A stretch of DNA of 64,000 bases from Hymenoscyphus infarciens. Lineage: Eukaryota; Ascomycota; Leotiomycetes; Helotiales; Helotiaceae. The stretch is taken from positions 1 through 64,000 of the forward strand of contig LLCB01000268.1 of the NCBI GenBank assembly GCA_001414345.1, written 5' to 3'. The position numbers and the translations under genes are program-made. Positions 26,390 to 39,239 of the stretch are shown piece by piece; the first letter of the stretch is position 1, and every line of letters begins with the position of its first letter. Below the pieces are notes generated by a model. That model saw nothing but the letters and a program-made list of their open reading frames with translations. It searched no databases and had not been told where the DNA came from.

Positions 26390-28740
26390 CCTCCTCTAAG
26401 ATAGCGTAAGGCTAATACTACTCCTAGTATAAAAAAGTCTACTAAAAGAGCTTTAAAAGCTACTAAAAAAGTCCTTAAAAAGAAGGTCTCTTAAGTACGT
26501 CTCGTAGACGTGTTTCTTAATAATAAATACGATTCTAAGCTTCTTAAGAAGGATATTAACCTTGTATATATAAATAATATTAATATTAATAATAGTAAAG
26601 AGATAGAGGATATTATAAAGAATAATTTAATATTATTACTTATACTAAATATCGCGTATATAAGAGAGCTTTTGAGGAGTATATTCTATATACTAACTTC
26701 TATATATATATAAGTATATAAAGAACTACTTATAGATAAGGTAGATTAATTATATAAGAATATACTAGTAATAGCGAATGTTCTTAAGTTTATACTATTA
26801 TATTAAGATATTCCTCTATATCTATCTTCTTTACTTTTACCTTTGAATTATATAAAACTAATCGAGTTTTTTAGTCTCTTTTTTACTACTAGGATCCTTT
26901 ATATAATATATAATAATATAAATATATATATAGTAGCATTTATACTAAATCGCTCTAGTATACGTCTCTAGAGAAATATATTAGTTTTAAAGCTTAAAGT
27001 CTTATTTATAATTACGATATACTTTAGTATAAGGAATATATAAAGAGAGCTAGAACTTTAGAAAGAAGAGAGTAGAAGCTCTTATCTACTACTTTAATTT
27101 ATATAAAAGCGTAGATATAAAGAGCTTAAGTCTTATCTTTATATATTCTATTCTTCTACTAATATTCTAAAAGAGAATTAGTATATAAAGCTATTACTAC
27201 TGTTTAAGCACTTTTATACTATATTTAAGTAATAAATCCGCCTACTATAAAACATATCTATTAATAAGATAATTATAAAGTTTAAAGAAAGATCTAAGTA
27301 TATATTAAAGTATAAGTAGAAACTAATTCTAGAGAGATATAAAAACTAGGCTTTATAATTTATAGAATATATATATAACTTCCTCTTTTATTCTTATACT
27401 TATAAGACTATAGAATTAGTCTAAAAGAATAGTCTTATATCTACTAGTAATATATAAAATTTTCTAACTTTACTTTCTCTAGGTTAACTTATTTTTATAT
27501 AACTCTAGTTTAACTTGTTTTAGTATAACTCTAGCTAATATTCTTATCTATAGGTTTAATAGTATATTAACTTACGAAGTTACTTTCTTATCTATCTTAC
27601 TAATTTATAATATATATAGATAATTACTTCTCGTTACTAGAATTGTTTAATAAGCTTCTTAAGCTTAATATTAGCATAGTAGACACTTACTATACCTATA
27701 TTACTAAACCGCTCTTTCTATACCTAATTAAGACCTAAAAGAAGAAGGTTAATAATACTCTCTTATAATCCTAGAGTATATAATCCTAGGAGTTATAGAA
27801 GAAGGTTATTATTATAGTTTCTAGTATATAATAGAGCGATCTTATAAGTAAAATCGTTCTAGTATATTCTTAAACTTTAGCCTTTATATAGTAAGATAAT
27901 ATACTAGTATTAATACTTTCTATAATATATACTAGTAAGAAGTATAACTAGTAAAAGCGATAATAATTATACTAATCTAGTACTATAGTAAATAAGATCG
28001 CTTATAAGCCTTTTATCTACTAATTATCGCCTTCGCTACTACTATTCTTAGAAGTCTAAAAGATATATATACTATAAACTTCTATTAAAATCTACTGATT
28101 CTACGAGTTATTAACGATTATAATAGATAGATAGAAGGAGTAGATATTATAGATTAATTACGTAGGAACTATAAAACCTAGTAAACTTAGTAAAAGATAT
28201 AGTAGCTAAAATTCTATTAGCTTATAAATATTACTATAGTAAACTCTTATTTACTTTAGCTTTAGAATAGAAGTAAGTATACCTAGTTAGATAAGAGATA
28301 TATACTAATATTTAGTATAGATTCTACTCTATAATTCTTATATAAAACCTTCTAATTATCGCTTATATACTCTCTACTTAAAGACTTCTAGCTTATATAC
28401 TAATTTATTTATCTTAATAAAGGAGATAATATTATAAAGGCTTAAAAGTAATACTCTATCTATCTCTATACTTAGTATATAGCTTCTACTAAAAGATTAT
28501 ATTATTAGTATAAGATATAAAGAGATAAACTTTTAAGTAAATTATACTTAGAAAGAGTACGTCTACCTTACTTACGTTAGACTAAGAGCTAGTATAAGTA
28601 GTATAAGATATCTATTTATAGTAGTAATTAGCTATACTAGAAAGAATTCTATAAGATAGAAGTTAGTAAGAATATAAGAGAGTAAGAGAGATTAAATAAA
28701 GAGATAGAAAGAGGCGTATCTCTACTATATATAAAGTAAG
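26390..28740 (+). pseudogene. piggyBac-type transposase relic (RIP-inactivated)
   Basis: Reading the plus strand and ignoring TAG/TAA codons gives features of the piggyBac transposase family (DDE_Tnp_1_7). Near 27255 there is a segment like ISI(D/N)..I.KF..RSKY followed by a KLILE.YK..AL stretch. Near 27605-27640 comes an IYIDNYFS.LELFNKLL motif carrying an aspartate. Near 28110-28180 there is a region in the place of the family's GVD..DQ..R..Y motif, and a C-terminal part with residues in the place of the Cys-rich tail. Unmutated codons give a lysine-rich N terminus. A 68-codon unbroken stretch starts at 26510. Boundaries and TTAA ends were not found. Family assignment rests on pattern, not a search. 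Confidence 0.6.
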
Positions 28741-30581
28741 TATAAATAGCTTTAATTTAGATTTTAATATCTTAGCACTTCTAAACTAGCTTAGTATTAT
28801 TATATTTCGAAGCTATTTAGATTTTAGTCTAAAACTACTCTAAATAAGAGTAGTTTTAAACTAGACTACTAAACGCGTCTATAGATAGAGTATAAGAATA
28901 ACTAAAGAGATAGTTATAAGAGTAATATAAAAAGAGTTATATATTATTATTCGTATATACCGAGTAAAGCTAGCTACGATATCTAGCTAAATAGTTCTTA
29001 AGCGAGAAGGTCACGTGTTCTCACGTATACTAACTAAAGTAGTTACTTACTCTTAAGTATACTACTATATAGAGTTAAAAGAAGCTTATATATATTATAA
29101 GTTTAACTTTGAATATATTCTATATTATTTAGCTAGTAAGCTATATAGTTTAGTATATATTTTATTAACTCTAGTATTAATAGTAGTAATAGTAATAAAA
29201 AAAATATATATATATAAAAGTTAAAAGTTAAGAGATTAAAAGAGTATATTATTTAATTTTAGTAGTATATATCTTTATATATATATTTAAAGATATATAA
29301 GTAAGAATACGTACTATACTACTTATTAGCTAAACGTTAGTATATATTATAATATATTATATATTAGTATATTATTTTTATTAGTATATATATAGAAAAA
29401 GAACTACTATATACGAGCTAAATAGGCTCTTAAGTAAAGTATATAAGAAGATTATCTATAGTAGTTAAAGTAATAAATAATATTTAAAAAATACTAAGAT
29501 TAATAGATAAATAATTATTATTATTAATAGAAGAGAGTACTTAGTAGCGTCTTTTATATAGGTTTTACTATACTATATCTATAGCCTCTCTTATACTAAT
29601 TTACCTTTTCTTAGTTACTATTTAATATAGAGTTTTAAAATTTAAATTTTAAATACTTTTAAAAAATAAACTAAGATAATTTTAATATCTCTATTAATAA
29701 TATATTACTTAGAGTCTCTTTAGCTAGTATATTTTTTAAAATAGTTTAGTATATACTACTACTAAGAAGCGTTATAATAATAACGAATAACTTAATTTCT
29801 TTAATAATTTAATATATACTAATTCGTTTAGCTTATAAATTTTAAAAACTAGATTATTTAATAAAATAATCTAATATTTATATAAAAGGTTAATATTCTA
29901 GTATATCTTTTTATTCTTCTACTTACGCTAGTACTACTATTATTCTAAGATAGAATAATAGCTCTAAAATATTTAAGCTTAACACTTATAGAATATATTA
30001 TTCGAAGAATTAGATACTAAATAAATATATACTATACTACTTTTTAAAAGTTCTCGTATAGTTAATAGATTATTTAAGACTATTCTTAAGCTAGCTAAAT
30101 AGACTCTTAGTATAATACTTATACTACTTCTTAATATTATTAGTAGATTTATTATAATTTAATAATTAGTACTAAGTTAAGAATTAAGTAAGAATATCTA
30201 TATATAAGCTTTCTTATAATTCTTCTTAATTATATAATTCTAGAAATAACTAGTATAAAGAGGTTTTAATACTTGTTTTTAAATATAAAAGATCTCTTAG
30301 AGCTCTAAATAGTAGATAGTATTATATTATTAAAAAGTAAAGAAAGTAAAGTAGTTATCTATAGTATCTAGGCTAGTAAGTATAGAAATAAGTAAAGTTA
30401 GTCGAGATTCTAAAGAAATATAAGACTAAGAGCTAGATACTAGAGAAGATATTATAAAATATAGAAAAGAAAGATATATAAGTAATAATTAAAAAGTAAA
30501 AGATTAAAGTAAGAAGAGTAATTAAAGCTATTAAACTTTTAAAGTATTAGTAGTAGAGAGAGAGTTATAATTCTTAGCTAC
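28741..30581. other. AT-rich spacer, no gene recognised
   Basis: RIP-degraded sequence between the piggyBac relic and TRIM-2. A CACGTG word lies near 29013. Frames are short and broken, and I see no domain. Confidence 0.5.
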
Positions 30582-30594
30582 TAGAGTGTAACAG

Positions 30595-30753
30595 TGTTAG
30601 AGTAATAATCGCTTTAGCGCTTATCTAGTCTAATAATTCACTTTACTTATACTTAGATATTTAAGGCCTTTTATAGCTAGTCTTCTCTTTTATTATTTAT
30701 ATATAATATAATACTTTAACCTCTATCTCTAGATATTAGGCTACTATTATATA
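30595..30753 (+). repeat. Gypsy-2 5' LTR
   Basis: Starts TGTTAGAGTAATAATCGC; the end is mutated to ATTATATA. 159 bp. Confidence 0.88.
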
Positions 30754-32330
30754 AATAGTATTCTTAGTAAAGTAACGAATCTCTAAATTATTTAATAAAC
30801 ATATTAGTCTATTAACTCTAAAATCGAAATTTTATTCTCTAAATTAAGGAATTAGATATTAGTACTAGAAACCCTTAAATCTACTTATAATATTAGGTAT
30901 TTATTATTATAGAAAAAGTATATATAAGGTATATTAGAATATTAGAACTAAAAGGATAGTATATATCTATAATACTATAAATAATAAAGATATTTAAAAT
31001 TTATAAATATTATTAATAGTAATTAATTTAGCTCTTAGAACTATATATAAATACAACTTTTATATAAAGTAGAAAGAAGAAAATAATCTATTATTATACT
31101 TTTAAGAGGCTATCTTCCTTTTTAATAAATAGTCTCTTAACTTTATTTATATTAACTAAAGATAAATTACTATTTAAAGAAACTTCTTTTAATAAATTTA
31201 AAAAACCTTTTTATAATAGCTTATACTTTATAAAGTCTAACTTAGAATCTCTTATACTACTATAATTCGATTCTAAAGATAAGAGACTAATAGCTAATAT
31301 ATATTTTAAAAGTAAGAGTTTACTAATACCTAAGTAGAGTATAAAAGTATAGCTAATACTCTTAGAATAAGCTATCTAAGAATTCTTAATAGAAATATCT
31401 ATTATATTAGACTTATTACTAGTAGAGAAAGAAAACTTAGCTATAGTTAAAAATACTCTCTTACTAAATAAAAAACTATTACTATTTTAGAAGAAAATCG
31501 CTACTAAGTTAAATATATTATCTATAGTATTAGTTCTACTATTTTATAGTTTACTATATAAAGATATAAAAAGGTTCTTAACTTTTATAGAATATACTAT
31601 AAAAGCTAATTATAATAATCTAGTTATACTAAAAAAAGAGAAGTCTTTAATTATAATATCTAATTATTATAAAGAGGCTATTAGATATATTTAAAGCCTC
31701 TTATAAGCTATTAAAAGAGACTTTAAGAAGTTAAAGGTTTTATTAATTAATAGATTTCTTTAAAAGGATAGAGAAGATAAAGTAGAATTAGTAGTAGATA
31801 AGATAATATCCTTAAGTTAGAATAGATACTCTCTTTATAAATATTATATAGAAATATAAGATATTAAGTAGGATTTACCTAATACTATAGAAGCCTAGCT
31901 ATATAAGTAAGCTACTAAGAGACTTAATAAAGAACTAATAAGAATAGTAGTTTATTTTAATAGAGTAATATTAAAGATTATTAAGATTAAATCCTTAATC
32001 TAAAATATAAAGGCTACTATTAAAGGATTAGATAACTATAACTTAAGAATAGTAGAGGTAGCTAATATATATTTAAAAGTAGATAACTTAGAATTATAAC
32101 TAGAATTTAGTTAGATATAAAAGTTTATAAAGATAGATTAAGAAAAGAATAATCGCTATATAGCTACTATAGAAGCTCTTATTAACTCTTTTATAAAGTA
32201 GACTCTAGCCTCTTAGAGCTAAAATCGAATTCCTTCTTAAAGAGGAAATAGAAACATAGTACTAGTTAGTATTAATATAGCTTTTATTCCTAGACCTAAT
32301 ACTTAGTTTAGTCTAAGAAAGCTATTTATA

Positions 32331-32372
32331 TATTATACTTATAAAAAGAAAGATTATAGTTTTAGAGACTAT
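32331..32372 (+). pseudogene. Gag CCHC zinc knuckle with all four ligands mutated to Tyr
   Basis: Codons at 32331, 32340, 32355 and 32370 are all TAT. Their spacing is exactly X2, X4, X4, the CX2CX4HX4C retroviral zinc knuckle. TGT-to-TAT and CAT-to-TAT are both RIP-type changes. Gypsy-1 shows the same four tyrosines on the minus strand near 15010-15050. The knuckle marks the gag nucleocapsid region. Confidence 0.75.
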
Positions 32373-35300
32373 AAAACCCCTTTATTTAAATAGTTATTAA
32401 AAGCTAAATAATAGAAATAATAAGATAAATAAAATTAAAATTATATAATATAAGCTTATATAATAGAGCTTTACTATAATTAAAACTAATACTTCTAATA
32501 GAATCTATAAGGTTATTAGTTTTAAGAGAATTAAAAGGGATAACTCTTTTTAAATAATATAAGAAATTATTATAGTATTAGGTTTTAGTAAATAAATTAA
32601 GATAAAGCTAGCTTTAGATAATTAATAATAAGTAATAATCTAATAGCTAGCTAAGAAACTTAAACAATTTAGAGTAGATTAATATTAGATAGTACTATAG
32701 TTACTTAAGTACTATTAAAGTAGATAGTTAATATATCTAATTCTACTATTAATAAGTAGAATACTAGAGATTTAGATATAGTCTATAATAGAGGATATAT
32801 ATATAAAACAGAGGTAGAAATATAAGTACTAGTAAATATATTAACTCTAGTATAATTATAAGAAGTTAAAGTATTAGTAGTAAAGAAGTAGTTAAGTATA
32901 AGGATCTTAAGTAGTATCTTTTCTATAAAACCTTTTAGTAGACTAACTAAGAAAGGAAAATATAGAATACCTATAGTTTAAAAATATAAAGATAATATTA
33001 TAAAAGATACTATATTTATATAAGAGTTATTACTCTAATCTTCTACTCTTAGTCTAAAAAAGAAAGTAGTAATAAAGAAAGCTAAGTAACTTATTATAAG
33101 TATAATAAGATAAGAGGACTTTTCTTTAGCTAATATATTAGTAAATATAAAGCTTAAGATATCTTTACTTTAGCTTTATAATTAGTCTTCTAGAAATAGA
33201 TTTAAACTTATAAGACTACTTAAACTTAAACCTAAATCTAACCTTATAAAGGCTAAGCTATTAGGAGATAGCTATACTATTAACGTTTTCTAGGTTAAAG
33301 ATACTAATATAATAACTATAATACTTACTAAAATAATTAGAAGAACTTAAAAGATAACTAATAGTAAATACTTAGACTAGCTAGAAAACGAATTAACCTT
33401 ATTCTTAACTAAGAAAGTATATAACTTTTATATATAAGTAGTAGTATAATCTTATATTAATTAGAAAAGAATCTATAATTTAAATTAAGTATTATTAGAT
33501 AGAGGTTCTATTATTAACCTTATACTAGAATTAGTAGTATAGAATTTAGAGTATAAGTTAAGACTAGACTATTTAATTATAATTAAAGTAGCTAATATAA
33601 TATTTTACTTATTAAAATACTTTATCTACTTTAATATATATATTAGTAGTATTAATAGAGTTATTAATATATATCTTGTCTTAAATAGAACCTTATATTT
33701 ACTATTACTAAGTTAATAGTAGATATAAGATTATAGAATTATAAGAGATTATAAGAATAGGAAATATTAGATTAAGATAAAGGAAAGTAAATATAAGAAG
33801 CTTAAAAGTATTATTCTAACTAAGAAGATTAAAGTTTCTTAAGTAGTTACTAATCTAAATATTTTATATAGTAAATTATCTATAACTAGAAAAATCGTTT
33901 ATATATATAAAGTAGAAATTTAAGATATAATATAATATATTTATAATATAACTATATAGGTATTAACCTAAGTTACTAAAGAATATACTAAGGAAGTAAA
34001 TTCTAAGAATAAAGAAATAGTTAATTAGATATTTAAAGAATTATAAGATAAGATTAAATAAGAATATAAAGATAGAAATAAACTTTCTAAAGCTAGTACT
34101 CTAGCTAGTACTAATTTACTAATAATTAGACGATTTATAATAATAGGACTATAGTTTAGTTTAAAAGCTAACTATAAGTAAAAGGCCTAGCTTCTACTTA
34201 TAAAGATAAAGTCTAGCTAGAAGAAGAAGGATTAAAAGGAAAAGTATTAGAACCTAAAATATAATTATCTATTAGAGTATAATATTTTAAAAAAAGGTAT
34301 AAGAATTTAGTCCTCTTATAAGACGTCTTAGGATAATTAGGAAACTAAGATAAAATACTATTAATATAATTATTATTAAATAATTAGTAGTTAGTAGATA
34401 TATAAAAGAAGGTAGAGAGTTACTTTATAAATCCTATTAAAATAGCTTTAAATTAATCTTAGCTATTTAATAGAAAGAGGAGGATAAGAGTTAAGAAGAG
34501 AATAGAAGGGTTAGGGTCTTAGTAGGAGGTATAACTATCTATTACTATAATACTAAAATCTATATAAAATAAGAAATTAGATAGTAAGGAAGGGAAATAG
34601 GTTAGCTTAAATATAGTAGAAGTTAAAGGTATATTCTTATCTATATTTAAATTACTAGAATCTAAACCTATATATATATATCTATAAGAGAAGAGAAGAT
34701 AGTTAGGTATTACTATAGCTTTTAATAAAAATAACCTTTTTTATTATTCTAGTATTAAACTATTATAAAGTAAATTAAGTAGTTAGTAGAGAAATTAGAA
34801 ATAAGTAATAAATATTAGAATATAACTTTTAAAAAAAGTTATAATAGTAGAAAGTAAAGATTATAAGAATAGTTTATCTATAGCTAAGATATTAAAATAG
34901 AGCTAAAGTAGTATTAAAGTATATTTTATAAAAAAAAGAGTAAGATTTAAAGAAGTAGTTAAGGTTATAAGAAATCTTAACCTATCTAATAATAAAATAC
35001 TAGAATTTAAAATAGATAAAAGAATATAAATTTTAAACTCTTAATAAACTAGATAAGATAAAATAAAAATATTTATAAGTTAATAAATAATTACTAAAGC
35101 TAGTATTAAAAGTTTAATATAAAAAGAAAAGGTAGATAAAGAAGAGGATATATTTAATATAACTTATAAATTCTCTATTATTAAAAAACCTTCTTAATAT
35201 AAGAGAAGGTAGATAAAAGTATAAGAACTATATAAACTAAAATAGAAGAAGATTAAGAATATTATAAATAAGATAATAAAAGAGTTAATAGATATAGAGG

Positions 35301-35599
35301 AAAAGAGGTATATATTATAAAAATTACTATTTTAATAGAAGAACATCTTTATAAATAATATTAGAAAAATATCTAAAATAGACCTAGTTAAATATAAAAT
35401 TCCTATTTATTATAATTATACTTTAAAGAAGTTACTAATTATAAAATAGTTATTAAAAGAGATAGAATATTAGAAGAAGTTACTACTTAAATTAGTAGAA
35501 GTAAAGGTAATTATCTAATATAAATCTTCTTAGTTAATAAAAATATAATTAATTTTAAAGAAAAATAATATAATAAGAATAATATATAATTATATCTTA

Positions 35600-38000
35600 G
35601 TAAATAAAGCTATAATAAAATTATAATACTTAATAAAGTAATAGGAAACTATCTTATAGTAAATTATAAAGCTAAATATAAAGTATATATTTTTATTAAA
35701 TACTAGTAATAAGTATTAAGCTATAAAACTATTTAAGAATTATTAGTATAAAACAGCTTTTTAGACTATATTAGAATAGTATTACTACTAAGTAATAGGA
35801 TAAGGACTTATAAAAGTACTAAGTACTTACTCTAAATTAAAAGATTTAGAGTATTTAGTAATACTAGGACTAAATATTAAACTAGTATTATTAGATATTA
35901 ATAAGAATACTTATTTCTTATATTTTATAGATAATAACTAAGGAGGTATAAAGGACTTCTTTACTTTAATATAGTTTTTAAGAGAATACTACTTCTTAAG
36001 AGTAGTATAGGTAAAGCTTATACTAAGCCTACTTAAGATAAAATTTATAGTTACTAAATTAAACTATCTAGGATATTAAAGGCTAGTTAGAGAGAGCTTA
36101 AGGCTAGTACTTAATAAGCTAGCTATAATTTAAGATTATATAGTTCTTAAAAGTATTAAGGAAGTAGAACGATTCCTATTTATACTACTATTCTTAAAAG
36201 ATTATATACTAAGATATATAGACCTTTTAATAATTATTAAAAGTTTAATAACTTATATTATAAAAGACTATTAATTAAGAGAAGTAGTAAAATAATAATA
36301 GAAGGTTATTAGCTTTAAGTAGTTAGAAAAACATATATAGGCTTTTAAGAGAGTAAAAAAGGAGGTATATATAAATATTATTATAGCTAGAGATAGTAAT
36401 CTATAATATTACTTAGTAACTAATATATTAGAGACTAGTTATAGAGGTGTTCTTTTTTAACTACTTAAAAGTATAATTAAGATAGAAGCTAAGTTTATAA
36501 AACTATTTAAAATAAATATTATTATATTTATATCTTTTTAACTTATACTAATATAGTAAAAGTACTATATTACTAAGTAAGAAGCTTATATAGTACTTCT
36601 AGGCTTAAAAGAATTATATTATTTTATTTAAGAAATAAATATTCTAGTAAAAGTATATACTAATTACTTTACTTTAATAATAGTAATTTAAAGTAATAAT
36701 ATAAAAGAGTAGATTATTTATTAGTAAATAAGACTTATTAAGTATAACTTTAAAATTATTAACATACCTAGGAAATTATTAGTAGTAGTAGATAGGTTAT
36801 CTAGAATTATTAAGTATCTAGCTTATTAATATCTAGTAAGGTTTAAAGAATTTACTCTTCTAGCTATAATATTAGAAATTATAAATAGAGAAGTAGAGAT
36901 AGATAAAACCTTAAGACTTAAATTAATTTATAATAATATTTAGAAATAAATTTAAGAAAAGAAGGAATAATAGATAAAGTAGTTTATCTTATAATATACT
37001 AATATTCTAGAATATAAAATTATAAGTACTATATTATATATAGGAATATTAACTAAATTATTTAAGAAAGTTACTAGAAAGTAAGCTATAAATTTAATAA
37101 TATTAGAAAGAGATAAACTATTATATTTAAAATTAGTATTTTAAGAATAAGCTAGGAAACTAGTATTCTATATTATACTAGAGTAGGTAATAGTAGTACT
37201 TTAGTAATTATATAATTCTTATAAGTACTTTATAAAAAAACTTATATTAAGAAGAACTATTAGAAGATTCTAATAGCTTACTAGAACTAAGGATATTACT
37301 ATATACTACTATTTATATCTAAATTACTAATTCTTAAGACCTTTTAAGCTAATAAAAGGACTTATACTAATCTTATATTTATAACTATAAGATTTAGTAG
37401 GATTTAATTATATTAGTTCTATCTTACTAGTAGTAAAGTTAGAAGTAAGATTTATACTATTAATAGTTGATTATATAATAAGATAGATAACTTTTAAACT
37501 ATAATAAGCTATAATATTAGTAAATATATTATATAGTTTTTAATAATAAGTAGTAAGACTATTTAAGTAGCTAAGAGTAGCTTATAGTAATAATAGTACT
37601 TATTTTATTAGAGGGGTATTTCTTATAGAGTTAGCTAAGAATAGAGTATACTAATACTTTATACCTATATTATACTCTTAATCTATAAGGTTAGTAGAAG
37701 TATATATAAAGATGTTCTTAAGAGCTTTAAGAGTAGAATTATAAGCCTTACTAGTAAAGATATTCTAGTAGGATAAGTATTATATAAGAATTAAAGTAGT
37801 ATTATAGTTAAGAGATATATATATTTATAGATTTACTCTAGCCTAACTTATACTTAGAGAAAACCTTTAAGACTTATTATTTAACTAACTAGTAGAAACC
37901 TAGCTATAGATAGTATTAATAGAAGTAGTAGTATAAGAAGAAGGAATTAAGTTACTTATTATAATAATAGTAGGCTAGTTAGTAGAAGAAGTGCTTAAAG
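35600..38000 (+). pseudogene. Gypsy-2 pol relic: RT, RNase H and integrase
   Basis: The plus-strand frame with TAG/TAA ignored shows a reverse transcriptase block near 35900-35960 (a YF.DN-like segment at the place of the catalytic YxDD). The Gypsy connection region follows (KLNYLGY near 36055, then SIKEVERFL near 36155), then an RNase H-like part to about 36700. The integrase core lies at about 37450-37870, with VDY.TRW-like, SDNSTYF-like and RFTLAQLILRE-like segments that match the D, D and TPAQ motifs of the family. Order RT-RH-IN is Ty3/Gypsy. Limits are approximate. Confidence 0.75.
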
Positions 38001-39239
38001 AAAGGCTTATTATATTAGATAAAATATAAGAATTAGTAAATTAGAGATAGTTAGTAGAGGAGGCTAAGATAGTAGAGGTAGTAGTAATATAGAACTCTTT
38101 ATTAAAACTTAGTAACCTAGTATTATTATAAAAGTTATAATAGAATAGTTAATACTTTTATAAACTAGAGCTAAGATAGTTAAAGCTATATTAAGTTAGA
38201 AAAATAAGTATAAATAATATATCTATATAGCTAGAGAACCTTATAATATATAAACTAATAGATAAATATTATCTTAATTATATTAAAAAATTTATTAAAA
38301 GGTTAGAGAATAATTAAATTATTAGTTATTAGAAAACTATTATAAAAATTAATAAAGACTTAAAACTAATTATAATAAATTATATATATATAGTAAAATA
38401 GAGTAAAGAAGAGTAAAAAGTAATAATTATTAAAAGAAAGATACTAATAAAGTAAAGATTAAAAATAATAGACTTACTTAATCTACTATATACTTATAAA
38501 TACTCTTTTAATAAAGAAATAAAAGAAGCTATAAGTAATAGATACTAGTAAGATTAAGCTATAGACTTATATAGTTTAATTAAAAAGCTAAACCTTCTTT
38601 AAAAAAGAGGAGAGGAGATTAAGATATATTAGTAAGGATATACTTTATTAAGTAATAAAAGGATTATAGAATATAATTAGAAGAGAAGGTAGAGATATTT
38701 AGAAGTAAGAAATATTAATATATAAGAAATAATAAAGAGATTAAGTATTAGGATTTTAGAATTATAATTATAAATAGTTAAGAGAAATAAGGTATCTAGA
38801 GAGAATAAAGAGTAAAAAGATAAACTTTACTTTTAAGTAATAAGAGCTAAAAGAAAAAGAAAAGTAAGGCTTTAAAGTAGAGCTTAATATATATATATTC
38901 TTTTTAAGCTTAACTTAAGATCTTATAATATAATATAACTTTTCTTTACTATAATAGATTAAAAACTTTTAAATTAAGTATAATAACCTTTCTCTTATTT
39001 AATAATAAGTAATATTAAACTTAAATTAAATACTTAAGAGATAAGACTTCTTAAATAGATTAGAGATAGATAGAAACTAGCTATAGATTAAAGATAAAAG
39101 TAAAGATATTAATATCTTAAGTATTATTAAGATTAAATATACTATTATAATATAAAAATAAACCTATAATAATTAAGAATAACTTATAAATTTAATAACC
39201 TTTAATATAACTAAGATAAGTAATATTTTAGAAGTTAAA

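Noticed and set aside
26510..26713. 68-codon frame as a separate small gene
   Set aside because: It starts at a GTG and is the same frame as the piggyBac-type relic; it is just a stretch that escaped stop codons.
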